Source: Lacrimispora saccharolytica (lineage in GTDB: Bacteria > Bacillota > Clostridia > Lachnospirales > Lachnospiraceae). From it: a stretch of DNA of 64,000 nucleotides. A program made the translations under genes and the position numbers. The stretch is from positions 1 to 64,000 of the forward strand of contig JACJJN010000003.1 in assembly GCA_016899975.1 (NCBI GenBank), written 5' to 3'. The notes beneath the pieces are model-generated. The model had not been told where the DNA came from, did not search any database, and saw only the letters and a list, made by a program, of their open reading frames with translations. Within the stretch, counting starts at the first letter, position 1. The number at the start of each line of letters is the position of its first letter. This document shows positions 18,491-28,303 of the stretch, one piece after another.

Positions 18491-20212
18491 ATGAGTACGA
18501 AAATATCCGGAGAAAACTATGCAATGATGTACGGACCAACCACCGGCGACAAAGTACGCCTCGCCGATACCAGCCTGATCATTGAAGTAGAAAAAGACTG
18601 TACCACCTACGGCGATGAGAGCAAGTTTGGCGGAGGGAAAACCCTGCGCGACGGCATGGGGCAGTCAGTAAAAACCTGCAGCGCCGACGGGGATCTGGAT
18701 CTTGTCATCACCAACGCCCTGATCGTCGACTATACCGGAATCTATAAAGCAGATATCGGCATCAAGGACGGAAAAATCGCCGGCATCGGAAAAGCCGGAA
18801 ATCCCTCCGTCATGGACGGCGTAACCCCGGGCATGACTGTGGGGGCTTCCACCGAAGCGCTTGCCGCGGAAGGACTGATCGTCACCGCCGGCGGCCTGGA
18901 TACACATATTCACTTTATTGCCCCGCAGCAGGTTGAAACCGCACTGTACAGCGGTATCACTACAATGATCGGCGGAGGAACCGGTCCGGCCGACGGCACC
19001 AATGCCACCACCTGTACTCCCGGTCCCTGGAACATGAAAATGATGCTGAAAGCCGCCGAAGAATACCCGATAAACCTGGGATTTCTCGGAAAAGGCAACT
19101 GCTCCGACGAAAAAGCCCTGATTGAACAGGTAAAAGCCGGTGCCATGGGGCTGAAAATCCACGAGGACTGGGGCAGCACCCCTGCAGTCATCGACCACTG
19201 TCTGAATGTAGCCGACGACTATGACGTACAGGTGGCAATCCATACAGATACCCTGAACGAAGGCGGATGCGTAGAGGACACACTGGACGCCATTGCCGGC
19301 CGCACGATCCATACCTACCACACAGAGGGCGCCGGCGGCGGACACGCTCCTGACATCATCCGGGCAGCCGCGTTCCCCAACGTTCTCCCGTCTTCCACAA
19401 ATCCGACAATGCCTTTCACCGTCAACACCATCGATGAGCATCTGGATATGCTGATGGTATGCCATCATCTGGACAAACGTATTCCCGAGGACGTTGCCTT
19501 CGCGGATTCCAGAATCCGCCCGGAGACCATTGCAGCTGAAGACGTTCTCCACGATATGGGCGTATTCAGCATGATGAGCTCCGACTCTCAGGCAATGGGC
19601 CGTGTCGGCGAGGTCATCACCCGCACCTGGCAGACAGCCAGCAAGATGAAAGATGAGCGCGGCGCTCTCCCGGAAGACGAAGGACACGGCAACGATAACT
19701 TCCGTGTAAAACGCTACATTTCCAAATATACCATCAACCCGGCGCTGACCCACGGCGTTGCTTCCTATGTAGGATCCGTGGAAGAAGGCAAGTATGCGGA
19801 TCTTGTTCTTTGGAATCCGGCATTCTTCGGCATCAAACCTGATATGGTCATCAAAGGCGGAATGATCGTCGCGTCAAAAATGGGTGATGCCAATGCTTCC
19901 ATCCCAACCTGTGAACCGGTCATCTACCGTCCAATGTTTGCGGCACACGGAAAAGCCAAACATACTGCGTGCCTGACCTTCGTCTCCAAAGCCGCAATGG
20001 AAGCCAATGTCGCAGAAGCATACGGCCTGGAAAAAACCGTCGTTCCGGTATCCGGCTGCCGTACCGTGACCAAAAAAGACATGAAGTTCAACGACAAGAC
20101 GCCGGAAATCACCGTAAATCCGGAAACCTACGAGGTACGTGTGGACGGAAAAGCCATCACTTCCTCTCCGGCGAAAAAGCTTCCATTGACTCAGCTTTAC
20201 AGCCTGTTCTAA
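18491..20212 (+). CDS. ureC: Urease alpha (catalytic) subunit
   Basis: 573 residues. All active-site residues of the amidohydrolase are present: H139 and H141 (T-H-I-H-F), the lysine carbamylated to bridge the nickel pair K222 (G-L-K-I-H-E-D-W-G), H251, H277 and D365, plus the mobile-flap cysteine C324 with H325 (V-C-H-H-L). Numbering is offset by a constant 5 from the Klebsiella enzyme, so there are no core indels. The product should be active when loaded with nickel by UreDFGE, all encoded downstream. Confidence 0.97.
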   Translation: MSTKISGENYAMMYGPTTGDKVRLADTSLIIEVEKDCTTYGDESKFGGGKTLRDGMGQSVKTCSADGDLDLVITNALIVDYTGIYKADIGIKDGKIAGIGKAGNPSVMDGVTPGMTVGASTEALAAEGLIVTAGGLDTHIHFIAPQQVETALYSGITTMIGGGTGPADGTNATTCTPGPWNMKMMLKAAEEYPINLGFLGKGNCSDEKALIEQVKAGAMGLKIHEDWGSTPAVIDHCLNVADDYDVQVAIHTDTLNEGGCVEDTLDAIAGRTIHTYHTEGAGGGHAPDIIRAAAFPNVLPSSTNPTMPFTVNTIDEHLDMLMVCHHLDKRIPEDVAFADSRIRPETIAAEDVLHDMGVFSMMSSDSQAMGRVGEVITRTWQTASKMKDERGALPEDEGHGNDNFRVKRYISKYTINPALTHGVASYVGSVEEGKYADLVLWNPAFFGIKPDMVIKGGMIVASKMGDANASIPTCEPVIYRPMFAAHGKAKHTACLTFVSKAAMEANVAEAYGLEKTVVPVSGCRTVTKKDMKFNDKTPEITVNPETYEVRVDGKAITSSPAKKLPLTQLYSLF

Positions 20213-20227
20213 GAAGGAGGAAACAAC

Positions 20228-20734
20228 ATGTTAGGTGTCTGCTTATTGTTTGTAGGAATTGTCCTGATCAACAACGGTATGTGTACCTTTTATCAGGTGG
20301 ACGGAAAATCCGCTGCCGTCATGAACATTCTCACCGGCGGCCTGTCCATCTTTATCAATGCAGTCAATCTTGTGCTTGGAAACTATTACGCCGCGGGAAC
20401 CGGCCTGCTTTTCGGGTTCACTTATCTGTTCGTGGCCTTCGTCAAACTTCAGAAGCTGGACCCCATCCCTTTTGCCTGGTTCTCCACCTTCGTGGCAGTC
20501 AACGCTGTGATCTTCGGAACCATCGAGGGCATCACCGGAAGCACTGCCCTTGGAATTACCGCCGACTGGCGCTGGGCAGTCATCTGGTATCTGTGGGCAA
20601 TTCTCTGGGGAACCTCCTTTGTGGAAGATATCTGTCACAAAAAACTGGGGAAATTTGTTCCCGTGCTTCAGGTCTTTGAAGGCGTCGTCACCGCATGGAT
20701 TCCCGGCGTACTGATGCTGATTGGCCTGTGGTAA
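20228..20734 (+). CDS. ureI: UreI/AmiS-family urea channel
   Basis: 168 residues with about six hydrophobic helices spread over the length, the layout of UreI/AmiS. The conserved stretches N-x-x-L-G-N-Y-Y-A-A-G-T-G-L-L-F-G-F-T-Y-L and F-G-T-I-E-G fit the family. In Helicobacter UreI lets urea pass the inner membrane when the outside is acid; here I infer urea (or short amide) uptake. It sits between ureC and ureE, 15 bases after ureC, with AGAAGGAGG upstream. The periplasmic histidines that gate the Helicobacter channel are not obvious, so pH gating is unlikely or different. Confidence 0.88.
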   Translation: MLGVCLLFVGIVLINNGMCTFYQVDGKSAAVMNILTGGLSIFINAVNLVLGNYYAAGTGLLFGFTYLFVAFVKLQKLDPIPFAWFSTFVAVNAVIFGTIEGITGSTALGITADWRWAVIWYLWAILWGTSFVEDICHKKLGKFVPVLQVFEGVVTAWIPGVLMLIGLW

Positions 20735-20774
20735 TCAGCCAAAATACAGAAAACCGAAAAGGAGACTTCAGAAA

Positions 20775-21254
20775 ATGGTATGTGAAAAAGTTCTTGGAAA
20801 GCTGAGCACTTTCAATGTCAACGGGAAAACGGTAGACTACGTAGATATCGACTGGGACGACGCTTTCAAAAAAATCCACCGGAAAATCACCGCGCAGGGA
20901 CGCGACATCGGCATTCGTATGGACGACTCAGTGCTTACACACGGACTGACCGAGGGCGATGTTCTCTACGCGGACGACCAGCTGATCATCGCTGTTCACA
21001 CGCCGCCCTGCGAAATGATCCGTCTCACGATCGCTCCCGATCACCGGAATCAGATCGCGAAGGCCTGCTACGAAATCGGAAACCGTCACGCTCCGCTATT
21101 CGCAGGAGAGAACGACCTGACCTTTCTCACGCCCTACAACGAGCCAATGCTGCATATGCTCAGCCACATTCACGGAGTCAGCCCACAGAAAGCTGTCCTG
21201 ACACCTGATTTTGAGAAGCGGATCAGCTCCGGTGGCCATGGTCACCATCACTGA
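20775..21254 (+). CDS. ureE: Urease accessory protein UreE (nickel metallochaperone)
   Basis: 159 residues with the two-domain UreE layout and a histidine-rich tail G-G-H-G-H-H-H for nickel binding. Conserved elements are L-T-E-G-D-V-L, I-G-N-R-H-A-P-L and M-L-x-x-L-S-H-I-H-G-V. The start at 20775 follows AAAAGGAGA; the frame is open from 20721 but that would run into ureI. UreE delivers nickel to the UreDFG-urease complex. The tail is short compared with the Klebsiella protein. Confidence 0.94.
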   Translation: MVCEKVLGKLSTFNVNGKTVDYVDIDWDDAFKKIHRKITAQGRDIGIRMDDSVLTHGLTEGDVLYADDQLIIAVHTPPCEMIRLTIAPDHRNQIAKACYEIGNRHAPLFAGENDLTFLTPYNEPMLHMLSHIHGVSPQKAVLTPDFEKRISSGGHGHHH

Positions 21255-21276
21255 ACATTCTACGGAAGGGAAAAAT

Positions 21277-21978
21277 ATGAAAATGAAAGATCTGAAGAAT
21301 CATTTTTTACTGCTGCAGATCAATGACTCTCTGTTTCCCATCGGCGGCTACTCCCATTCCTATGGTCTGGAAACCTATATCCAGAAAGGAATCGTACACA
21401 ACTCGGAACTTGCCGCCGAGTACATCCGAAAACGTCTGCTCTATAATTTTCTTTACACGGATTTTCTCGCCGTTCGCCTCGCCTACGACGCCGCTCTGCA
21501 GGAGGACGAGACCGCCATCGACGAGTTGGAGGATCAGATGGAGGCTTCAAGAATCCCCTCGGAACTTCGGGAGGCTTCCAGAAAGCTGGGGAGCCGTTTT
21601 ATCAAGACTCTGCTCCATATGCAGATCACTCCCCCATCTGGTTTTTTCTCCCGCTACCTGCAGGTACGCCGCGGAAAAACCACCTGCCATCCCTGTGCTT
21701 ACGGTGTTCTGTGCGCCTGCATGGGGATGGATCGGACGGAGGTTCTGTCCGCCTTTCTCTATGCCCAGACCTCCGCGATGGTCACCAACTGCGTGAAAAC
21801 AATCCCTTTGAGCCAGTCGGACGGACAAAAAATTCTGTTTTCCCTGGAACCGCTGATGGAAAACATGATTCAGCTTGTGGAACAGATCGGCGCGGAAATG
21901 CTCTGCGCATCTACTCCCGCCTTCGATCTGCGCAGCATGGAACACGAAACCCTCTATTCCAGACTTTATATGTCTTAA
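21277..21978 (+). CDS. ureF: Urease accessory protein UreF
   Basis: 233 residues, all-helical UreF type. The N-terminus L-Q-I-N-D-S-L-F-P-I-G-G-Y-S-H-S-Y-G-L-E-T is the family hallmark (F-P-x-G-x-x-x-H-S-x-G-L-E). It bridges UreD and UreG and controls GTPase-driven nickel insertion. The ATG at 21277 follows GGAAGGG; an upstream in-frame ATG overlaps ureE and has no binding site. The gap to ureG is 75 bases, the longest in the operon. Confidence 0.93.
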   Translation: MKMKDLKNHFLLLQINDSLFPIGGYSHSYGLETYIQKGIVHNSELAAEYIRKRLLYNFLYTDFLAVRLAYDAALQEDETAIDELEDQMEASRIPSELREASRKLGSRFIKTLLHMQITPPSGFFSRYLQVRRGKTTCHPCAYGVLCACMGMDRTEVLSAFLYAQTSAMVTNCVKTIPLSQSDGQKILFSLEPLMENMIQLVEQIGAEMLCASTPAFDLRSMEHETLYSRLYMS

Positions 21979-22053
21979 AGATACAATAAAAATACAGTCT
22001 GTCTGAAGCATTACAAAAAACAAGATAAAAAATGAATCAGGAGGAATTCTTTT

Positions 22054-22662
22054 ATGTCATATGTAAAAATCGGCGTTGCCGGACCTGTCGGCTCCGGAAA
22101 AACCGCACTGATCGAAGCACTGACCCGGCGCATGGCAAAGGATTACAGTATCGGAGTCATCACCAACGACATCTACACGAAAGAAGACGCGGAATTTCTC
22201 GCCAAAAACAGTGTCCTTTCCATCGAACGGATCATCGGTGTCGAGACCGGCGGATGCCCCCACACGGCAATCCGCGAGGACGCGTCCATGAATCTGGAGG
22301 CCGTGGATGAAATGCTGGAGCGCTTTCCCGACATTGAACTTCTGTTTATCGAGAGCGGCGGCGACAATCTTTCCGCCACCTTCTCCCCGGAGCTGGTGGA
22401 TGCAACCATCTTCGTCATCGATGTGTCCGAGGGCGATAAAATTCCCCGGAAAGGCGGCCCCGGAATCACCCGCTCCGATCTTCTTGTGATCAATAAAATC
22501 GACCTGGCTCCCTATGTGGGTGCAAGTCTGGAGGTCATGGAACGTGACTCAGAAAAAATGCGCCAGGGCAGGCCTTTTCTCTTCACCAACATCCGCAGTG
22601 GAGAGCATGTGGACGATGTGATCCAATGGCTGAAAAAGAACGTACTCCTGGAAGGAATGTAA
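22054..22662 (+). CDS. ureG: Urease accessory protein UreG (GTPase)
   Basis: 202 residues. P-loop G-P-V-G-S-G-K-T at 10-17, then [13 protein letters not shown] (with the C-P-H nickel-site motif), E-S-G-G-D-N-L, and the guanine-specific N-K-I-D. The GTPase powers nickel transfer into UreC. CAGGAGGAATTC precedes the ATG. ureD begins 4 bases after the stop. Confidence 0.96.
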   Translation: MSYVKIGVAGPVGSGKTALIEALTRRMAKDYSIGVITNDIYTKEDAEFLAKNSVLSIERIIGVETGGCPHTAIREDASMNLEAVDEMLERFPDIELLFIESGGDNLSATFSPELVDATIFVIDVSEGDKIPRKGGPGITRSDLLVINKIDLAPYVGASLEVMERDSEKMRQGRPFLFTNIRSGEHVDDVIQWLKKNVLLEGM

Positions 22663-22666
22663 ATCT

Positions 22667-23482
22667 ATGGAAAAAACTTCTGTACTGGTACAGGACACCG
22701 GCGGCAACTCCTTCGGAAAAGTCTCCCGTCTCTCCCTGACCGCAGCGGTCAGCGAAGACAGGACGATTCTGCAGGATGTCCGCTTTACTGCCCCCTACAA
22801 AATCATGCACCCGTTCCGGAAAACGGACGGCAGTATCCAGGTCATGCTGCTCTCAGCGTCCGCAGGAATTATGGACGGCGACCGTCAGGAATTTGACCTG
22901 AATATCCGGGAAGGCGCCTCTGTGGAGTTTATCTCCCAGTCCTACGAAAAAATCCACCAGATGAAAGAAGGACATGCCCAAAGGCAGGTGCACGTCCATG
23001 TAGCCTCCCACGCATCCTTCTGTTTTCATCCGCAGCCGACAATTCCTTTCGCCGGCTCCGCCTTCGAAAACCGGATGAGAATCGACCTGGATGACGAAAC
23101 CTCCCGGTTCTGCATGTGCGAAATTTTTTCCTGCGGCCGCAGCGCCCGCCAGGAATACTTCGCCTACCGTTTCTACCACAGTCTGACGGAAATTTACCGT
23201 CAGGGCACGATAATCTACCGGGACAACACCCGGTACGATCCGGCTTTGTTCGATATGGGAGGAATGGGCATGTACGAATCCCGCACCCATCTGGCAAGTC
23301 TCTTCCTGACCCGGCCGGAAGATCCCGTTCAGACACTCCGCCAGATCAGAGCCTTCCTGGAAGAGCAGGAAGACGCAGAAGGCGCAGCTACCATACTATC
23401 CAAAGGAGATCTGGCCGTCCGCATTCTGGGCAGCCGTGCTCAGCGGCTGGAAGAGCTGAGCAGCCGGATCCTGAATCTATAA
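22667..23482 (+). CDS. ureD: Urease accessory protein UreD (UreH)
   Basis: 271 residues. The beta-rich scaffold shows typical motifs: G-I-M-D-G-D-R, Q-S-Y-E-K-I-H-x-M, P-x-P-x-I-P-F-A-G-S-A-F, and E-I-F-S-C-G-R-S-A-R. UreD binds the urease trimer and forms the tunnel with UreF. It is last in this operon, whereas in Klebsiella ureD comes first; the ureABC-(I)-EFGD order is common in Firmicutes. A strong terminator follows 8 bases after the stop. Confidence 0.93.
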   Translation: MEKTSVLVQDTGGNSFGKVSRLSLTAAVSEDRTILQDVRFTAPYKIMHPFRKTDGSIQVMLLSASAGIMDGDRQEFDLNIREGASVEFISQSYEKIHQMKEGHAQRQVHVHVASHASFCFHPQPTIPFAGSAFENRMRIDLDDETSRFCMCEIFSCGRSARQEYFAYRFYHSLTEIYRQGTIIYRDNTRYDPALFDMGGMGMYESRTHLASLFLTRPEDPVQTLRQIRAFLEEQEDAEGAATILSKGDLAVRILGSRAQRLEELSSRILNL

Positions 23483-23490
23483 GTTTCAAA

Positions 23491-23535
23491 AACAACAGAA
23501 CCCGCTCCGTCGCACCCGGAGCGGGTTCTGTTGTT
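23491..23535. terminator. Bidirectional terminator after ureD
   Basis: A perfect 19-base stem (23491-23509 with 23517-23535; core ACAGAACCCGCTCCG) around a 7-base loop. It sits between the ureD stop and the stop of the convergent gene at 23564. The flanking T and A runs are short. Confidence 0.85.
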
Positions 23536-23563
23536 GTATCATATAGATTCAGAATTATCGTTA

Positions 23564-26029
23564 TTACATATAACTCATAAAGATATTTCCCTGGGCAGCA
23601 AACGCATTGGTGCTGTCCTGCTGCCCCATCGGCGTCGTCTGCTGCGTCGCCGGATCATAGAGCAGCGTATTGCTGAACTGGTCATATCCCACGATCACCA
23701 CATTCTGCTTGCCGTCCGCGTTGAGACGCGCAACCACCGGATGTCCCTGTGCCACCAGATACAGGACACTGTCCAGACTGCATCCGGTCAGGTTCATCAA
23801 GGTTTCTCCTTCACCGAGCGATGCCTGCAGCGCCGCCTCATCCAGCGAAGCGTTGCGGAACGCCTCCGGAAGGGATGCCGGGTCGATCTGTGCCGATGTG
23901 GGACGGTTTCCACGCTCCCATACATAAGCCTGATCCTGATTCAGAACCACGCCCACCTGGCTGTCCGCCGCCTGGATTGCCTGTGCCGGACTGCTCAGGA
24001 TGCTCTGCAGTTCTCCCTTTGCATAGACAAAGTATGCGGGATCATCTCCCTGCTCATAATTGATTGTCAGCGAAGCCGTGGAATCTTTCTGATAATATCT
24101 CGTTTCCACCTTCAGCAGATTCGTCGTCTTTCCTTCCTCCGGGAACTCCAGCACCATCTGCTGCTCCCTGCGCTCGCCGATGGTCGCCATGCGACTGGTC
24201 ACGACCGTCTCTGCCTGCTGCTCTCCGTTCATGATATGATCCTGCGAGGTCTCCACATAGCCGTCACCCTGGCGGACCACCCGATCCATCTCCAACAGGC
24301 CATTGGAAACCGCGATTCCTGTCACATACACGCCGTCCTGGTGGTACTCTTTTTTGACCGTTCCGTCCATTCCCTGGATCCGGATGGTATTCATCGCAAA
24401 GGTCTGGTTTCCGGACACATCTGTGACAATATCTGCATCATTGGCGATTCCGTAGACGAAATCATCGTTGATAAATCCAAGGGCTTTGATCTTCTGGCCT
24501 TCCGACGCCGTCAGCTGCATGGTTTCCTGCGTTTCCAGACTCATCACCATAATCTCAGAAGCCTGATTGGCGCTTTCCGCGGTCATCCACGCTACGTTCG
24601 CCTGACTTTGAGAAACCACGAAACAGTCCTTCGCGATTCCGTCCTGGATCACCTGGCAGCTTCCGTCGCTGAGTTCCATCTGGTACAGCGCGCCGTTCAG
24701 ATACAGGTACATCTTGTCATCGGTGCTTACATAAGACAGGACATCCAGATTCTGGCGCAGAACCTGATAAGAAACCGTCGACGGGATAAACAGTTCTTCC
24801 TGTGCCACCTGGCGCTCCGCGTGGAAGTTATACACCGCCACACCTGTTTCTCCCTCATGTTTTCCACGGTTCATATATCCATAAACCACAAAGGTAAGAT
24901 CCCCTGACTCAGATACACGAACAATCCGGATATCATGGGCATCATTTTGATACCGTTCATCCAGTCCGGATTCTCCGTCCTCCCGGAAACTGAACACTCT
25001 GGTACATTTGTTGGCGCTGCGATTGTAGGACCACAGATCACCATTCACCACAAAGGCGACGATATCTCCCGCGGTGCTTGCCACATACTGCGTGTCCTGC
25101 GGCACCACACCGAGATTGATCCCCTTGCTGGTCAGAACCGGAAGATCCGCATCAAAAACCTGTGTCGCGCTCCGCTCAAAATCCAGCAGCGCCACACGGT
25201 CGGAAGCTCTTCTCATCCGATAGAAGTCCGTTACCGTGTAATATTCCACATTTCCGTCGTCGTCTGTGGAACTGATCATATAATCCACGGAAATACTTGC
25301 CGTTGTCTCATTGATCTCATTGACCCTTGGCACTCCCGTCTTCACCAGCTGCGGCGCCAGATTGCCCCAGCTGATCTGATCCACGCTGGAATGAATGTCC
25401 ACATTCTGGAAAGAGTCATTGGCGTTGGAGCTGTTGGATTCCATGTAGTCGCTCAGACTCTCCGCCGCGCTCTTGTCCAGACAAGTCTGATAAAACATAT
25501 TTGCAAACTCCAGATAATCGGTCATGGTCACACCGGAGCGCTGCACCAGACGGGTATAATAATACGCGGACTCTCCGCTCTCCAATTCGATCTGAAACTC
25601 CAGAATATATTCCTGATTCAGCAGAATCGGCGTATCCAGATGGACATCCGCTCTCTGATAACCATTATCCTCAGAAAAATTTCTGATCGCGGAATTTTCC
25701 ACAATTTCCGTGCCGTCTGTGTTTTTCACAGTGTAAATCACACTGCTGATCTCCTGCCCCTTGGTGTCCACCGCCACTTTCAGATTTCTGTCCGTAGGCA
25801 GCAGCGTCAGGTGATCCCTCACCGTGGTGCCGTCCATCTGCGCTTTATTTCCAAACATCGGATTGATCAGAATGTCCCCCTCCTGCATATAAAGCACCGG
25901 CAGGACCGCCGCCTCCATCTCAACCGCTTCCACCGTGTCTTCCTGGTTGCGAATATGCGAAAACACCACGACTCCCGCTGCGAACACCAGCAGGAGTACA
26001 ATTACCCTGGTCAGAATCTTTTTCAGCAT
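23564..26029 (-). CDS. Secreted or membrane-anchored propeller-like protein with degenerate C39-like tail
   Basis: 821 residues; function unknown. A single N-terminal hydrophobic segment (about 8-26) anchors or exports it. Residues about 290-660 show repeated beta strands of the type expected from a beta-propeller (for example VYNFHAERQVA, MYLYLNGALYQMEL, EIMVMSLETQETMQL). The last 85 residues resemble a C39/papain-like fold (N-V-V-I-V-G-Y-D-Q-F-S-N-T-L-L-Y-D-P), but asparagine replaces the expected catalytic histidine and no catalytic cysteine precedes it. Probably an extracytoplasmic binding protein. It overlaps the upstream methyltransferase by 7 bases. Confidence 0.6.
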   Translation of the reverse strand: MLKKILTRVIVLLLVFAAGVVVFSHIRNQEDTVEAVEMEAAVLPVLYMQEGDILINPMFGNKAQMDGTTVRDHLTLLPTDRNLKVAVDTKGQEISSVIYTVKNTDGTEIVENSAIRNFSEDNGYQRADVHLDTPILLNQEYILEFQIELESGESAYYYTRLVQRSGVTMTDYLEFANMFYQTCLDKSAAESLSDYMESNSSNANDSFQNVDIHSSVDQISWGNLAPQLVKTGVPRVNEINETTASISVDYMISSTDDDGNVEYYTVTDFYRMRRASDRVALLDFERSATQVFDADLPVLTSKGINLGVVPQDTQYVASTAGDIVAFVVNGDLWSYNRSANKCTRVFSFREDGESGLDERYQNDAHDIRIVRVSESGDLTFVVYGYMNRGKHEGETGVAVYNFHAERQVAQEELFIPSTVSYQVLRQNLDVLSYVSTDDKMYLYLNGALYQMELSDGSCQVIQDGIAKDCFVVSQSQANVAWMTAESANQASEIMVMSLETQETMQLTASEGQKIKALGFINDDFVYGIANDADIVTDVSGNQTFAMNTIRIQGMDGTVKKEYHQDGVYVTGIAVSNGLLEMDRVVRQGDGYVETSQDHIMNGEQQAETVVTSRMATIGERREQQMVLEFPEEGKTTNLLKVETRYYQKDSTASLTINYEQGDDPAYFVYAKGELQSILSSPAQAIQAADSQVGVVLNQDQAYVWERGNRPTSAQIDPASLPEAFRNASLDEAALQASLGEGETLMNLTGCSLDSVLYLVAQGHPVVARLNADGKQNVVIVGYDQFSNTLLYDPATQQTTPMGQQDSTNAFAAQGNIFMSYM

Positions 26030-27189
26030 CCGTCCCCCTCCTTATCTGTAAGAAGGGATGCCAGCGTCGGCTGTACATGCAGAAATTCCATACATTTCTT
26101 CAGCTCGTCCGGCAGATCTTTGCCCGCCTCACGCTTTTTCACCGCCCGGATCAGCAGATTCTTCGGCGTATGCTCCATATCGATAAATTCCAGGATCTGC
26201 GTCTCATATCCCGCATGCTCCAGAAGCTCTGCACGCAGTCCATCTGTCACAAGCGCCGCCATACGTTCCTTCAAAATCCCATACTTGAGCACCGGCTCCA
26301 GCTCCTTACACTGGATCTGCCGGTTCAGTTCATGCTGGCAGCACGGTACCGAAAGGATTACTTCCGCACCCCAGGCCACTGCCTTTGCCAGGGCAAAATC
26401 GGTAGCCGTATCGCAGGCATGAAGCGTCACAACCATGTCCACCTTCGATTCCCCGGTGAACGACGCAATATCTCCCTGATAAAACTTCAGCTTTTCAAAC
26501 CCATAACGAACCGCCAGTCCGTTGCATGTTTCGATCACGTCCTCTTTCAGATCCAGACCGATAATCCGCACATCCAGACTCTTCAGCTCACGAAAATAAT
26601 AATACATCGCAAAGGTCAGATAGGATTTCCCGCATCCGAAATCCAGGATCGTAATCTCCCTGTCCTTTGGCAGCTTCGGCAGAATATCCTCAATAAACTC
26701 AAGGAACCGGTTGATCTGCCGGAATTTATCATATTTTGCATGCACGATCCTGCCTTCCTGTGTCATAACGCCCAGATCGCACAGGAACGCCACCGGCTTT
26801 CCCTCTTCCAGGATATACTTCTTTTTCCGGTTATGGGACAGCGCTTCCAGCGTCTGCCCTGTACCATTCATGCATGCTTTCCATTTCACGGTCACTTTAC
26901 CCTTCTTGCTCACAAGAACCGTTCCCATGCCGTTGGCGGATTCCAGCTGAAGCTGCTTGAAATCCTGTGCCATCCAACCCATGATCTGTACGATCAGTTC
27001 TTCTTTCTTCAGATTCTTATGAAACTCCTTCGTGCCTCTCGTCTCTTGGCACTGAAAATACAATTCCCCTTTCAACTGCACCGGGCGGATCCTGATTTTT
27101 GACGGTCCTTCCTGCGATTTCTTTCCACTGATCAAAATCCGGTGCAGGGAAAGTCCCACTTCCCGCTCTAATAATGTATTTAAATCCAT
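26023..27189 (-). CDS. Class I SAM-dependent methyltransferase (Methyltransf_32-like)
   Basis: 388 residues. The SAM-binding motif is I-L-D-F-G-C-G-K-S-Y-L-T-F-A at about 188-201, with later motifs I-G-L-D-L-K and V-T-L-H-A-C-D-T-A-T-D. These match the Methyltransf_32 group, to which some RNA and protein methyltransferases belong; substrate unknown. The N-terminal 180 residues form an extra domain that may bind substrate. The ATG lacks a strong binding site. The 7-base overlap with the secreted protein downstream implies cotranscription, though no functional link is apparent. Confidence 0.75.
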   Translation of the reverse strand: MDLNTLLEREVGLSLHRILISGKKSQEGPSKIRIRPVQLKGELYFQCQETRGTKEFHKNLKKEELIVQIMGWMAQDFKQLQLESANGMGTVLVSKKGKVTVKWKACMNGTGQTLEALSHNRKKKYILEEGKPVAFLCDLGVMTQEGRIVHAKYDKFRQINRFLEFIEDILPKLPKDREITILDFGCGKSYLTFAMYYYFRELKSLDVRIIGLDLKEDVIETCNGLAVRYGFEKLKFYQGDIASFTGESKVDMVVTLHACDTATDFALAKAVAWGAEVILSVPCCQHELNRQIQCKELEPVLKYGILKERMAALVTDGLRAELLEHAGYETQILEFIDMEHTPKNLLIRAVKKREAGKDLPDELKKCMEFLHVQPTLASLLTDKEGDGC

Positions 27190-27642
27190 TTATACTCTCC
27201 ATATTTCCCCCGGAATGCGTCTAAACCTTCCTTCCGTCAACCCTCAGACCACTCCGATCCACTGGTACACCGAACACCGAGATTCGATGTACCAGGTCCA
27301 TTCTTTTTTATCTGTTCATTCTGTTTCTATTTCATCCTCTGCCTTTTCATGAAAAGCAGACTGTATAAAAATGCAATTTCCGCCCCAAACCAAGTCAAAT
27401 CATTTTTCTGCACGAAAATACAGTAACCGTTCACCCATCTGAACAGTTACAAAGCACTTCACGACAGCCTTTCCGACAACGGAACGGTTCCATCATCCGC
27501 GAAGCACAGCGAAAATTTACATAATATTTTCAATTACATTGTTATTGTAATAGTTTTGGCAAAAAACCTCAACCACAAAATTATTAAAAATCTATTGCGT
27601 AAAGCATAATTTCCCGCAATCCGGCGCTTCCGGCACAGTCAT
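27190..27642. other. Gene-free stretch with three hairpins
   Basis: No open reading frame with a ribosome binding site. It holds an imperfect hairpin TGGTACA..TGTACCA (27263-27294, followed on the plus strand by a T run), a GTAACCGTTCA hairpin (27423-27450) and a related half-copy (about 27471-27489). The T-run hairpin suggests termination of any plus-strand transcription. Confidence 0.5.
27423..27450. repeat. Dispersed GTAAC-N-GTTC hairpin
   Basis: Arms GTAACCGTTCA and TGAACAGTTAC pair with one mismatch around a 6-base loop. Member of the hairpin family also seen at 46962, 50966, 51155, 54027 and 55202. Confidence 0.65.
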
Positions 27643-28029
27643 TTACCAGAAATGCCGGCGGCAGTTCCTGTTTCTGCACCGTCTGCGGAAAATTTCATTG
27701 GAAAGGAGGACTTTCAGCAGATTGTCTCCCCGCCTCCTTCTTCTCCTCTCTTCCGCTTCCACGGCGGCTTCCCCGTCCCGTTCCAGCTCCCTCTGTATTT
27801 TCTCCTGCATCTCTTCCATTCTTCCGCGGTCCGGATACTCGTCATAAAGCCAGCTCCCCTCATAATCCAGCTCATCGCAGGCCCGTTCCACCGCTTCCTG
27901 CACCTGCAGGATTTCCCCGGAATACCAGGATTTCAGGATTCTCCACTCCCGCTCCATCGCCTCATCTCTCTCTTTTTCAAGAGACATGGAACCGGACATA
28001 TAAAATGGCATCGGCTTCTCATTAAACAT
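27643..28029 (-). CDS. Small charged protein of unknown function
   Basis: 128 residues, not recognised. The N-terminus is M-F-N-E-K-P-M-P-F-Y-M-S-G; the centre is acidic and helical; the C-terminus is strongly basic and ends in repeated R-R/C-R patterns (N-E-I-F-R-R-R-C-R). No membrane segment. I chose the ATG at 28029 because AAGGGGAG lies 6 bases upstream; the frame is open to 28113 without support. A basic tail with cysteines could contact nucleic acid, but this is a guess. Confidence 0.6.
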   Translation of the reverse strand: MFNEKPMPFYMSGSMSLEKERDEAMEREWRILKSWYSGEILQVQEAVERACDELDYEGSWLYDEYPDRGRMEEMQEKIQRELERDGEAAVEAEERRRRRRGDNLLKVLLSNEIFRRRCRNRNCRRHFW

Positions 28030-28225
28030 AGACTGCTCCCCTTTCGTCTTTCCTATACCATATGCCCCTTTCACGCAAACTGTGACGCGCATCTTGCAGA
28101 AAGCAATTTTCACACATGCTCCAGTAAAACTCCGAAACCGTAACTATTCATCCAAATCTGTGACAAAAAACGATTCTTAACGACCCATAAAGCAAAAATA
28201 AAATCTTAAAAAAACGTGAACGTAC

Positions 28226-28254
28226 TTGCAAAATTGCACGTCCCGTACTAAAAT
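28226..28254 (+). promoter_or_regulatory. Promoter of the DUF4203 membrane-protein gene
   Basis: TTGCAA (28226-28231), 17-base spacer, TAAAAT (28249-28254), about 50 bases before the ATG. Confidence 0.7.
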
Positions 28255-28303
28255 CTACCTGTACTTTACATGGATTTTTAGAAAAAGGAAGGATGATATC
28301 CCT

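Noticed and set aside
18665-19753. 362-codon minus-strand open frame inside ureC
   Set aside because: Antisense shadow of a gene whose catalytic residues are all present.
24935-26422. 495-codon plus-strand open frame
   Set aside because: Lies fully antisense to the 821-residue and methyltransferase genes, has no ribosome binding site and no protein-like pattern.
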